Notes: generated by a model not told the origin, from the sequence alone. Counted from the first letter of the stretch, positions 34,012 through 42,489 are shown. The stretch is 64,000 nucleotides of DNA from Sulfurospirillum cavolei (GCF_000813325.1 NZ_BBQE01000015.1); one strand, 5' to 3'. Program-made: numbers and translations.

Positions 34012-35306
34012 CTCTTACTTCCTTTATCCTTGCCTTGCGCTTGCTTTTTCGTTTTGGTTTTGTGGTACGCTTCACGTTTTTTCTGAATCGAAACGGAGCG
34101 TTTATTGGCTTTTTCATACTCGATTTTTGCCTTAACCGTCCCTTTTTTTGCCTCTTTTTCCAACTGCTTTTTGGTTTCGAAACCGGCATACGATTCGACG
34201 TTAATGGCGTATTTTAAAATCTTTTCGATCTCTTTGAGCTTTTGCTTTTCTTCTTGGGAAACCAAAGAGATAGCACATCCCTCTTTTCCGGCACGTCCCG
34301 TACGTCCCGCGCGATGCACGTAATCTTCCGCGTCGCCGGGCAATTCGTAGTTAATAACATGCTCCAAATCTTCAATATCGAGTCCGCGGGAAGCAATATC
34401 GGTGGCGACTAAAACGCGAATGGCATTTTCTTTAAACGCCTTAATCGCTTGCGAACGCTTTGCATGGGCTTTATCGCCGTGAAGCACCAAGGTTTTCAAA
34501 CCGCTCTCTTCCAAATAGTGTCCGACTTCGTCCGCACTTTGTTTCGTTTTGGTAAAAACTAAGACTTGTTGCCAGTTTTTTGAGCCGATCATATACGAAA
34601 GCAGTTCGCTTTTTCGCTCTTGATCGACCAAATAGACGGTCTGCTCGACTTTTTTGGCAAAATTGCCTTGATTGTTGATAGCGATCTTTTGAGGTTTTTT
34701 CAAACTGATCTCGCTCAAACGTTTAAGCGATTTGGTCATACCGACCGAAAATAAAAGTGTTTGACGTTTTTTGCTTATCAACGATAAAAGCAGTTCGACC
34801 TCATCCCAAAAACCCATATCCAAGATACGATCGGCTTCATCGAATACCAGAACTTCGACACGCGAAAGATCGATATTACCGAGTTTGACATGCTCCAACA
34901 AACGTCCCGGCGTCGCAATCAAAATGTCCGTCCCTTTTTCCAATTTCTTGGTTTGGGGCGTAAACTTAACGCCTCCGTACACCGTGCAAACGCTTAAAAG
35001 CGTGTATTTGCCGTACGCTTGGACGCTCTGTCTGACTTGCGACGCCAATTCTCGCGTCGGAACTAAAATCAACGAACGCGCACTCTTCGGAAGCGTCGCT
35101 TTTTGGCTTTTTTGGGTGAGAATTTCTAAAAGAGGTAAGGCATATGCCGCCGTTTTTCCCGTACCCGTTTGGGCGGTTACCATAACGTCTTTTCCCTCAA
35201 GAACGATCGGAATAGCTTTTTCTTGAACGGGGGTCGGTTTAAGATAGCCTAGTTCGTCGATCGCTTTTTGAATCACGGAAAGTAAACCGAGTTTTTCAAA
35301 GACCAT
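34008..35306 (-). CDS. DEAD-box RNA helicase (RhlE-like) with altered motif III
   Basis: A 432-aa ATP-dependent RNA helicase, likely in ribosome assembly or mRNA turnover. Motifs: Q motif PTPVQEKAIP, I AQTGTGKT (residues 45-52), Ia PTRELA, II DEAD (156-159), VI HRAGRTGRAG. Motif III, normally SAT, reads SVG at 187-189 (LLFSVGMTKS). The C-terminal tail of about 70 residues is very basic, suiting RNA binding. It starts at 35306, divergent from the second PhnD-like operon. Loss of SAT may uncouple ATPase from unwinding, but this is inference. Confidence 0.92.
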   Translation of the reverse strand: MVFEKLGLLSVIQKAIDELGYLKPTPVQEKAIPIVLEGKDVMVTAQTGTGKTAAYALPLLEILTQKSQKATLPKSARSLILVPTRELASQVRQSVQAYGKYTLLSVCTVYGGVKFTPQTKKLEKGTDILIATPGRLLEHVKLGNIDLSRVEVLVFDEADRILDMGFWDEVELLLSLISKKRQTLLFSVGMTKSLKRLSEISLKKPQKIAINNQGNFAKKVEQTVYLVDQERKSELLSYMIGSKNWQQVLVFTKTKQSADEVGHYLEESGLKTLVLHGDKAHAKRSQAIKAFKENAIRVLVATDIASRGLDIEDLEHVINYELPGDAEDYVHRAGRTGRAGKEGCAISLVSQEEKQKLKEIEKILKYAINVESYAGFETKKQLEKEAKKGTVKAKIEYEKANKRSVSIQKKREAYHKTKTKKQAQGKDKGSKR

Positions 35307-35341
35307 CTGTTTCCTTTGTATAATTAAGATAATCTTTAATT

Positions 35342-35390
35342 GTACCTAAGTTTTATTGAAAGTTACTTTTACGTTTTGATCGTACCTAAG
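35342..35390 (+). promoter_or_regulatory. Two GTACCTAAG elements upstream of the second PhnD/diguanylate cyclase operon
   Basis: GTACCTAAG occurs at 35342-35350 and 35382-35390 in direct orientation, exactly 40 bp apart, close to four helical turns. The second copy ends 3 bp before a TATCAT -10-like box (35394-35399). The same octamer occurs twice before the first PhnD/GGDEF operon. It is probably a binding site for a shared regulator that is not identified in this window. Confidence 0.55.
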
Positions 35391-35486
35391 AGCTATCATT
35401 AGTTGGATTTTTTTACTAATTGTTAAGATTTTCTTTATTGTTCCTTATGTATGATGTATGTCGAGATTTTAGAAAAAGGTGAATCC

Positions 35487-36320
35487 ATGCGGTGGATTTA
35501 TTACATCGGTTTGATGTCGATATGCGCTCTTTCTTTGGAAGCAAGAGTGCTTATATTTACTTCTTTGCCCTATAAAAACAACGCCGGTATCGTAGAAGAT
35601 TTTGCCCCGATGCTTCGCTATCTCGAAAGCGACCTCAACCGATCCATAGAGTTTCGGTTTGAACCCTCTTACCAAAAATTGATTGCGGATTTTATCGACA
35701 ATAAGATCGATATGGCATATATGGGACCTTTGCCTACGCTTGCGTTGATGAAACAAGATGCCTCCGCTCTCCCCGTCGTAACGTTTAACGACGCTAAGGG
35801 TAAAAACGGCTATCGTTGCGTTTTAGTCAAATTTACGCCTGACATGTTAATGCTTAAACAGCCTCAAACGCTCAAAGTAGCCCTCACCGAGCCGCTTTCG
35901 ACCTGCGGTTATTTTTCAACCGCTCCGTTGGTACAAACATACGCGAAAGCACCGCTTTCTACGATGCACTATCGCTATGTTCATAAGCACGACGAAGTCG
36001 CTCTTTCCGTGCTTCGCGGCGAGTTTCATTTGGGCGGGATGAAAGAGAGTATCGCCGAGTCGTACCGATCGCTCGGATTAGAGATTATCGCTTATTCGCC
36101 TATCGTTCCGAGCTTTGCGCTGGTTTTAAATACCAAAACGCTCTCGCCCGAACAGGTCGAAGCGATTCGCACGCGCCTTTTAAATGCTCCTGCCAAAGAG
36201 TACGCTTCGTGGGGAAAAGAGATCTCTTGGGGCGTTCAAGCCGTTCAAGCCGATACCTATCGTCATATGCAATTTTTCTCCGATATCGAAAGCATTCCGC
36301 AAGAAGGGAACTTGCGATGA
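35487..36320 (+). CDS. PhnD-family periplasmic substrate-binding protein (second locus)
   Basis: A 277-aa secreted protein: signal peptide about 1-19, then a PhnD-like fold (VLIFTSLPYKNNAGIVEDF, DMAYMGPLPTLAL). The ligand loop reads TEPLSTCGYFSTAPLV, so Ser-Thr-Cys-Gly replaces the Ser-Thr-Ser-Gly of the first locus. A cysteine in the ligand pocket recalls the Cys found in arsenic-binding AioX proteins, but this is only suggestive. The start at 35487 follows AAAAAGGTGA. Its stop overlaps (ATGA) the diguanylate cyclase start. No transporter genes. Confidence 0.86.
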   Translation: MRWIYYIGLMSICALSLEARVLIFTSLPYKNNAGIVEDFAPMLRYLESDLNRSIEFRFEPSYQKLIADFIDNKIDMAYMGPLPTLALMKQDASALPVVTFNDAKGKNGYRCVLVKFTPDMLMLKQPQTLKVALTEPLSTCGYFSTAPLVQTYAKAPLSTMHYRYVHKHDEVALSVLRGEFHLGGMKESIAESYRSLGLEIIAYSPIVPSFALVLNTKTLSPEQVEAIRTRLLNAPAKEYASWGKEISWGVQAVQADTYRHMQFFSDIESIPQEGNLR

Positions 36321-38251
36321 AACAGATTGTACTCTCCTTTTCCCTTTTGGGTATTTTATATTTTCTCTTTTTTTTAAACAGTTACGCCGTGAAAGAGCGG
36401 GAAATTCAGATCATTTTAGACGGTAAAAATCAGAGTTTGGAGTCTTCGTATAAAGCGGTCACACAGATGTACCGCATCTCGATTGAAAATTATTTTAAAT
36501 ACGTCATTATGCAACCGCACGTCATCGAAATTTTGCACCGATCTTTACACGCTTCCGAAGAGGAAAAAGCACTCTTGCGTGGAAATTTATACCGTTATTT
36601 GTACCCGCTTTATCAGCAAGAACTCGTTACTCACGGTATTCGACAACTGCATTTTCATACCGCAAAAGGCGAAAGTTTTTTACGCTTTCACCAACCCAAC
36701 GAAAACGGCGACCTTTTAATCGACGTTCGAGCGACGATCAAAAAAGCCAACGAAGAGCGCACCTTCGTTTCCGGCTTTGAAGGCGGACGTATTTATCCCG
36801 GATTTCGTTACGTCTATCCGATCGTCGATCAAGGGACGTTTTTAGGAACCGTCGAACTTTCGCTTTCCTACGAGCGCATCGTTGCCGAACTTTCGAAACT
36901 TCTCAACGCACAGCACTATCTTTTGCTACTCAATAAGGAGACGACGACGGACGTCGTATTTGAAAAACACCAAGACCATTTTGTACCGTCGATGATTTCC
37001 GAGCGTTTTATGATCGAAAATCCTTCCATTTCATCTTTAAGCGATCAAGCCTTAAAATCGCCCTTACTGATACAAATCAATACGCTGCTTAGAGACAATC
37101 CGCGCGTGCAAAAGCTTCTTGCGTATCATAAATCGTTTTCGATTCCTTTGCTACTCGAACACCAAGGATACAGCATCAACTTTTATCCTATTTTTACGAT
37201 CGACAATCGTCTCGGCGGATACGTCACGACTTACGATTGCGCCCCCGAACTCGTCGACATTGAAAACAAGTACCTCACAATCTATCTTTTAGGTTTTCTC
37301 ACGCTTGCGATTTTCACGTTCGGACTTTACCTCTTTTTAATGCAACGCAAACGAATCGTCCTTGAAAAAATTCAATTTGAGACCATTGTGACTTCCACCG
37401 TTAACGGTATCATTCTGCTCAATACCGACGGATCTATTCGCTTCGCTAACGCCGCGGCATTGAAAATGCTAGGCTATCGCAAAACCGACATATTGGGTGC
37501 AAACGCGCACCGTTTGATTCACGTACATCCCCAATCGCTAGATCACATGTCCTGCCCTATTATGGAAAGCATCGCGCATCATCGTTCCTATGTCGGCGAA
37601 GAGCTCTTTCGAACGGCGCAAGGCGAGCATATTTTCGTACATGTCAATTTGACGCCGTTTATTCAGGAAAACCGAAGTGTAGGTTCGGTGATGATTTTTA
37701 GAAATATTACCGAAGAAAAAAAAGCCAAAGAGACGATCGAGCATTTAGCCTATTACGACTCGCTAACCGAACTTCCCAACCGTAAACTTTTATTGGATCG
37801 CTTGAATTATACCGTGGCGATGTGTGCGCGTTCGCATGAATACTGCGGCTTATTGTTTATCGATTTGGATAATTTTAAAAACCTCAACGATACTTTAGGG
37901 CACGAATACGGCGACGTTTTGCTCCAAAAAGTCGCCAAACGTCTTCAAAAAACACTGCGTCATTGCGATACGGTCGCACGTTTCGGCGGCGACGAATTTG
38001 TCGTTTTGATTACGCAACTCGGATTGAACGAACATCCGTCCAAAGAACAGTTACGCCGTATCGCGCACAAAGTTCTCAAAGAATTTTCCAAACCTTTTTA
38101 CCTCATCGATTGCGACTACCGGTGTACCGCCAGTATCGGAGGAACACTCTTTTGGGATAATTCCAAAACGATCAACGACATTCTCAAAGATGCGGATATT
38201 GCGATGTATGCGGTCAAAAAAAGCGGTAAAAACGAAATTAATATCGCTTAA
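36317..38251 (+). CDS. Membrane diguanylate cyclase with periplasmic sensor and PAS
   Basis: A 644-aa protein. TM1 is at about 4-21. A large periplasmic sensor domain spans about 25-335 (contains IRQLHFHTAKGESFLRFHQP, a double-Cache-like feature), and TM2 lies at about 342-362. A PAS domain (about 375-480, NGIILLNTDGSIRFANAAAL) is followed by GGDEF at about 485-644. The active loop is RFGGDEFVVL with an upstream RHCD that fits the I-site. It should make c-di-GMP. It overlaps its kinase neighbour's 3' end by 14 bp (convergent). Coupled by ATGA to the PhnD-like gene, as in the first locus. Confidence 0.92.
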   Translation: MKQIVLSFSLLGILYFLFFLNSYAVKEREIQIILDGKNQSLESSYKAVTQMYRISIENYFKYVIMQPHVIEILHRSLHASEEEKALLRGNLYRYLYPLYQQELVTHGIRQLHFHTAKGESFLRFHQPNENGDLLIDVRATIKKANEERTFVSGFEGGRIYPGFRYVYPIVDQGTFLGTVELSLSYERIVAELSKLLNAQHYLLLLNKETTTDVVFEKHQDHFVPSMISERFMIENPSISSLSDQALKSPLLIQINTLLRDNPRVQKLLAYHKSFSIPLLLEHQGYSINFYPIFTIDNRLGGYVTTYDCAPELVDIENKYLTIYLLGFLTLAIFTFGLYLFLMQRKRIVLEKIQFETIVTSTVNGIILLNTDGSIRFANAAALKMLGYRKTDILGANAHRLIHVHPQSLDHMSCPIMESIAHHRSYVGEELFRTAQGEHIFVHVNLTPFIQENRSVGSVMIFRNITEEKKAKETIEHLAYYDSLTELPNRKLLLDRLNYTVAMCARSHEYCGLLFIDLDNFKNLNDTLGHEYGDVLLQKVAKRLQKTLRHCDTVARFGGDEFVVLITQLGLNEHPSKEQLRRIAHKVLKEFSKPFYLIDCDYRCTASIGGTLFWDNSKTINDILKDADIAMYAVKKSGKNEINIA

Positions 38252-39458
38252 ACTCTATTGCGTACGTGTAGCACCCTTCACGGTAATCCTGCCGTAATGA
38301 AAAGCCGTGTTTTTGGAGAATTTTCTGAACGATGCTAAGCCCAAGCCCAAATCCCGTACCGTCTCTTGCATCATTACCTCTTACAAACGGCTCACAATAA
38401 TACGCTAAAGGACGACTCAAAGCCTCGCCTTGGTTTTTGACGGCAATCGTACGGTTTTGCACATCGATCACGACAGGCAGATGCACGGCATATTTGAGCG
38501 CGTTGTCGATAAGGTTTTTTAACGCAATCGCGAGATAATTCAAATCGCCCTCGATCGTAAAAGAGTCTTCGATATGAATCTCCAAAAGCGATTCGTCTTC
38601 GATCATCAGTTTGGTCAGTGCCTCGGAAAGGAGCGTCTCTACTTCAAAACGCTCCGTTTTAAATTCCGCCATATTTGCACCTAAACGCTCGATTTGCAAA
38701 AGTTCGTTCGTGAGCCGATCGATTTGAAAAATCGCTTTTTGGAGGATTTTTTGATGCGGATTTGAGGGCATCATTTCCAACGCCAATTTTGATTTGGCTA
38801 AGGGCGTTCGTAGCTCGTGCCCGATGTCGCGGAGCAAGCGTTCCCGCGAGCTGAGCAAATTTTCGATATTAGACGCCATCGCGTTAAAACTCTCCACAAG
38901 CCGTCCAAGTTCGTTGGAGCCTTGCTGCGACATTCTGACATGTAAGTCCCCTTCTCCAAAACGCTTCAAGGTCTGCGTCATCGTTTTTAACGGCAATAAA
39001 AGTTTCGCGATGAGAAGGAAGATGACGACTAGCAGTGCTACGTCCGCATCGATGAGATAGCCAAGGCGCGCTTGTTGGTCAAAATACTCTTCTTGATTTT
39101 TAACGCGTACGAGTAAAGGTTCATCCAAATAGCGCAACAAAAGCGTATAGTAACCTTGAGCATCCTCATAGATTTTCATTTCGCCAAAACTGCTCTGTTC
39201 CTCGTATATTCGACGTGCTTTTTGTTCGTAAATATCGTACGGCACGCTTTCAAAACCCCATGCATCGAGCTTTTTTTGAAAAGCGACCATATCGTTATTT
39301 GCCAAATCTTTAAAGAGCTCGTTGCTCGCTTGAAGGTATTTTTCCCTCAACAACGCTTCTATATTGGTTTTGGCTAAAGAATGCGTCTCTTTACCGACAA
39401 AAAACATCACGCCGAGACTGGCAAGAAAAAGCAGTAAAAGTTTTGTAAAAATCGACAT
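38238..39458 (-). CDS. Sensor histidine kinase of the cytochrome operon
   Basis: A 406-aa membrane kinase. TM1 is at about 5-21, a periplasmic domain of about 110 residues follows, and TM2 lies at about 137-155. A HAMP domain precedes H-box DIGHELRTPLAKSK with His214. The catalytic domain has DNALKYA and GTGFGLGLSIV. Start ATG at 39458 overlaps the regulator's TGA (TGATG). The longer frame from 39488 with GTG is less likely. Last gene of the cluster SHP - DHC - b561/DHC - Spy-like - regulator - kinase, so it probably controls that electron-transfer module. The ArsS/CpxA-like layout does not tell the signal. Confidence 0.92.
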   Translation of the reverse strand: MSIFTKLLLLFLASLGVMFFVGKETHSLAKTNIEALLREKYLQASNELFKDLANNDMVAFQKKLDAWGFESVPYDIYEQKARRIYEEQSSFGEMKIYEDAQGYYTLLLRYLDEPLLVRVKNQEEYFDQQARLGYLIDADVALLVVIFLLIAKLLLPLKTMTQTLKRFGEGDLHVRMSQQGSNELGRLVESFNAMASNIENLLSSRERLLRDIGHELRTPLAKSKLALEMMPSNPHQKILQKAIFQIDRLTNELLQIERLGANMAEFKTERFEVETLLSEALTKLMIEDESLLEIHIEDSFTIEGDLNYLAIALKNLIDNALKYAVHLPVVIDVQNRTIAVKNQGEALSRPLAYYCEPFVRGNDARDGTGFGLGLSIVQKILQKHGFSLRQDYREGCYTYAIEFKRY

Positions 39459-40132
39459 CAATGCACCAACTGATAGCCCACGCCCCACACCGATTTGATG
39501 TATTTGGGATTTTTAGAATCATCACCGAGTTTTGCGCGAAGATTGCTCACATGCATATCGACCGTTCGGTCTTTAGAACTATATCCGATGCCGTTAATGG
39601 CATTAAAAAGCGTTTCGCGCGAAAAAACTTTTCCGGGGTTTGAAAGAAGTAAGTGCAACAAATCAAACTCGATTTTGGTCAAATCCAAAACGTAACCCTC
39701 TAAGGCGATTTGCATTTTTTCCTCATCAATCTCGAAGTCGCCGATTTTCTTTTTACTTTTGAGCGTTCTTCGAAGGGCGGAATTGATTTTTAACACCAAC
39801 TCTCTAGGTTCATACGGCTTTGCGAGATAATCGTCCGCACCGAGTCCGTATCCGAGTATTTTATCGCTCAGTTCGTTGCGCGCGGAAGAGATGATGATGT
39901 ACACCTCTTCATTCAACGCCCGTAACGCTTTGCATACGTCAAAACCGTCCATTTGAGGAAGCATCAAATCCAGTACGATCAGTTGAATCTCTTGAGAATG
40001 TGCTTTGACGTACGCAAGTGCTTCTTTGGGCTTATCGATCGCGACGACCTCGAAGTCGTAGTTCGTTAAATATTCTTTGATGAGAGATTGCATCTCCAAA
40101 TCGTCTTCGATGAGTAAAATTTTCTCGCTCAT
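39458..40132 (-). CDS. OmpR-family response regulator of the cytochrome operon
   Basis: A 224-aa regulator. The receiver has acidic residues at 10-11, phospho-acceptor Asp55 (LIVLDLMLPQMDGFD), a Ser-Ser in YIIISSARNE, and Lys in LAKPYEPREL. A winged-helix domain ends with KSVWGVGYQLVH. Start ATG at 40132 overlaps (ATGA) the stop of the Spy-like gene and has GGGAGGT upstream. Tight coupling on both sides shows that the regulator, kinase and Spy-like protein belong to one operon. Confidence 0.94.
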   Translation of the reverse strand: MSEKILLIEDDLEMQSLIKEYLTNYDFEVVAIDKPKEALAYVKAHSQEIQLIVLDLMLPQMDGFDVCKALRALNEEVYIIISSARNELSDKILGYGLGADDYLAKPYEPRELVLKINSALRRTLKSKKKIGDFEIDEEKMQIALEGYVLDLTKIEFDLLHLLLSNPGKVFSRETLFNAINGIGYSSKDRTVDMHVSNLRAKLGDDSKNPKYIKSVWGVGYQLVH

Positions 40133-40506
40133 TCGACCTCCCACTCGTCTAAATTACGGGCGAATTTTTCACGTTGTGAGGGCGTTAGGATAGCGTGCAT
40201 TTGCAGTAAAAAACGCGTTTCGATTTGCGATGCTTTTTGGGCTAAAGAGGTTTGTAAGGCAACCAAGGCGCGCTCGTCAAGCTGCTTTTCGCGAAACAAT
40301 CTCTCTTTGCGTTTTTCGACGCTCTCTTTTTCGTCGCGAAAGGCTTTAAGTTCGTGTCGATACGCTTTAACGATCTCTTTAACGTCGTTTTGTTGTTCAA
40401 GACTCAGTTCTAAAGAAGACAAATCTTTACTCAAATGGTGTTTTTCATGTCCGTCGGCAACGCCTAAAGTGACTATGACCAATAAGAACGCTACGATCCG
40501 TTTCAT
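40129..40506 (-). CDS. Spy/CpxP-like periplasmic protein
   Basis: A 125-aa exported helical protein: signal peptide about 1-19, then a His-rich start (HEKHHLSKD) and an almost all-helical mature part. LTPSQREKF near the end and SLEQQNDVKEIV near the middle fit the LTxxQ repeat of Spy and CpxP, periplasmic chaperones or stress sensors. CpxP-type proteins commonly bind the sensor domain of the kinase encoded next to them. That is inferred here for the kinase at 38238-39458. The His-rich N-terminus might bind metal. Confidence 0.82.
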   Translation of the reverse strand: MKRIVAFLLVIVTLGVADGHEKHHLSKDLSSLELSLEQQNDVKEIVKAYRHELKAFRDEKESVEKRKERLFREKQLDERALVALQTSLAQKASQIETRFLLQMHAILTPSQREKFARNLDEWEVE

Positions 40507-40510
40507 CGTT

Positions 40511-41611
40511 TTAACCTTTAATATCTCTGTCGTTAATCGAGCCTTGTTCTATCATCGGATGACACGCTTTACAGTTGGAAATTTTACCGATTTTAGGATC
40601 GTTAAGGGCTACTTTTTCGATTCCGTGGTGGCGTTTTTTCCAAAACGACGTTTGCGTAATGCTGTTGGGCATTGTATCATTTTTGAGACGTGAGAGCATA
40701 TACACGGCGGCTTCTTTGGTCGAGTGCTCGGCACTGTTATCGTCTAAAAAGGCTTTAATCGACTGCATCGTGACGGTCTCTAGCGAAGCATCGTCGCCGA
40801 AATGATTGTCTAAAGAGGCCATCATCTCGTCCCACGAAGCTTTAGGCAATAAAAACGGCGGATAAAGCATATGACAGCTGCCGCACTCTTTCGCAAAAGC
40901 GGGGTGGACTTTGGCATAATCCACCCTCGGGTTGTTATCGGCTAAAAGCAAGGCATTGGGCGAAGCTAAAAGATAAATCAACGTAGCAATCGTTGCGCCC
41001 AACCAAAAGAATCCAAATATTTTTTGAAAAAAATTGAGACTAACGCTTGCACCTTCGCCCTCTTTATAGCCGTCCACCATAGAGCGTAAAATCAGTTTAG
41101 AATGAAGCAGCCTATCGAGCAATGCACCTGCTATATGCGCGAAAATAAGAAACATCAATGCATTGGCAAAAAATTCATGGACTTCTTTAAAGAGCTTCAT
41201 CTTCGCAAACCACATGTGGTTTAAAAACGAGGCAATGCCCATTCCCTCTTGCGCGCCGTACGCCAAAGCACCGCTTATGATGCTTAAAAACAAAAGCACC
41301 ATCATTCCGATGATCGCATAACTGGATGCCGGATTGTGCCCGACATAGCTTTTTTTCGCGCCGAAAACGCTTAACATGTACGCTTTTAAATCGGCGATTT
41401 TGAAACTAAAATCTTTAAATTTCGAATAAGGAATATCTAAAAATCCCCACGCGACGCGCCCCAAAAAAAGCACGCCGATGGCATAGCCTAAAGAGGCGTG
41501 AATGGATAGCCACCGATCTTCGTCGCTACTGAGGTATACGCCCAGCATCAACACCATCGCCAAAAGATGAAACACTCTGGTGTAGATGCTCCAAACGAGT
41601 ATTTTTTTCAT
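40511..41611 (-). CDS. Cytochrome b561 fused to diheme cytochrome c (DHC) domain
   Basis: A 366-aa protein. The N-terminal part (about 1-240) is a four-helix cytochrome b561 with ligand-type histidines in TRVFHLLAM, LSIHASLGYAIG, FKEVHEFFANAL and IFAHIAGALL, plus one extra helix. The C-terminal part is a periplasmic DHC-type module with heme sites CGSCH and CKACH. It should take electrons from quinol to the periplasmic cytochromes of the same operon. Start 41611 overlaps (ATGA) the DHC gene's stop and has GGGAG six bases upstream. Fusion of the membrane and DHC parts is notable because a separate DHC gene is also present. Confidence 0.88.
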   Translation of the reverse strand: MKKILVWSIYTRVFHLLAMVLMLGVYLSSDEDRWLSIHASLGYAIGVLFLGRVAWGFLDIPYSKFKDFSFKIADLKAYMLSVFGAKKSYVGHNPASSYAIIGMMVLLFLSIISGALAYGAQEGMGIASFLNHMWFAKMKLFKEVHEFFANALMFLIFAHIAGALLDRLLHSKLILRSMVDGYKEGEGASVSLNFFQKIFGFFWLGATIATLIYLLASPNALLLADNNPRVDYAKVHPAFAKECGSCHMLYPPFLLPKASWDEMMASLDNHFGDDASLETVTMQSIKAFLDDNSAEHSTKEAAVYMLSRLKNDTMPNSITQTSFWKKRHHGIEKVALNDPKIGKISNCKACHPMIEQGSINDRDIKG

Positions 41612-42063
41612 TCCCATCTCCCGTAGTTGGGTATCACGATATTGCGCTCACTATAATCGCCCTGCTCGGCTTTGGTGTGGCACGCCGCACATTGACTGAG
41701 CGATTTGACCTCCGGTTGGTCGATAAGACGCTCTGGAATACGTCGATGCTCCTTGATAAAATACGGTGATTGCGAAATGCGCATCGTCGTATTGCCTTGC
41801 GTTAGTTTACTATTTCCCGCGTTTTGTGTCACGTACGTCAAAATAGCATCGTGCTCTTTTTGGGAAAGCGACGCATCGGTACCAAAGTGGTCTTGCAAAT
41901 TTCCCATCACTTTTTGCCAACCGCTCGCGTTTAAAAGCGCGGGCTGATACCCGAAATGACAACTCGCGCACTCTTTTTGGTACAACGCATCGTTGGCTAC
42001 GGGGACACTTTTTGCCCACGTCATCGATGCCAAAATAACACACCCTAAGATAATACGTCTCAT
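41608..42063 (-). CDS. Diheme cytochrome c (DHC)
   Basis: A 151-aa periplasmic cytochrome: signal peptide about 1-18, heme sites CASCHFGY (near residue 33) and CAACH (near 130). The DHC signature between them includes WQKVMGNLQDHFGTDASL and FIKEHRRIPERL. It matches the DHC partner of sphaeroides heme protein (SHP) and is closely similar to the C-terminal part of the b561 fusion encoded next, so the two likely arose by duplication. Electron carrier between the membrane b-cytochrome and SHP. Confidence 0.9.
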   Translation of the reverse strand: MRRIILGCVILASMTWAKSVPVANDALYQKECASCHFGYQPALLNASGWQKVMGNLQDHFGTDASLSQKEHDAILTYVTQNAGNSKLTQGNTTMRISQSPYFIKEHRRIPERLIDQPEVKSLSQCAACHTKAEQGDYSERNIVIPNYGRWE

Positions 42064-42072
42064 TTTTTCTCC

Positions 42073-42489
42073 TTATTGATTGATAAGATAGGTTAAAACG
42101 TCGCCTTTTTCAAGCGCGCTTCCCTCGCGATTGTAAACGTCGTTAAAATTGCGACGCAACCATTTTTGCACTTCTTCAACATCGGTGAGTCTTTGCGCAT
42201 TGGCAGAGGGTGCTAAAGGCGCGATGGTTTTGTTGGTATTGACATTGAGTCCCGTCGCTTTCAAATCACTCTTGTGACACGTCGTACAACTCATCTCTTG
42301 AGCTTTTTTCCCGATATGTTTGCTCGTAAAAATGCTCTCGCCTCTTTTGGCGTCAAATTTTTCAAAAGAAGCATTTTGGGCTTTAGCTTCTTTTTCAAGC
42401 TCATTCATATAAGCTTTCATCGGCGCATTAAACTCTTGGGCAAGTAGCATAACCGCACTACACGATAGCATCAAAAATATTTTTTTCAT
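42073..42489 (-). CDS. SHP-like monoheme cytochrome (DUF1924)
   Basis: A 138-aa periplasmic cytochrome of the sphaeroides-heme-protein type. The signal peptide is about 1-17 and the heme site is Cys68-Thr-Thr-Cys71-His72. Family elements are APLAPSANAQRLTD, VQKWLRRNFNDV and LEKGDVLTYLI. In relatives I recall, the RN-x segment has Cys (RNC) paired with a later ReC; here these read RNF and REG, so that disulfide would be lost. SHP proteins have an Asn-ligated heme that opens to bind O2 or NO. First gene of the operon; start 42489 follows GAGGAGT. Confidence 0.85.
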   Translation of the reverse strand: MKKIFLMLSCSAVMLLAQEFNAPMKAYMNELEKEAKAQNASFEKFDAKRGESIFTSKHIGKKAQEMSCTTCHKSDLKATGLNVNTNKTIAPLAPSANAQRLTDVEEVQKWLRRNFNDVYNREGSALEKGDVLTYLINQ

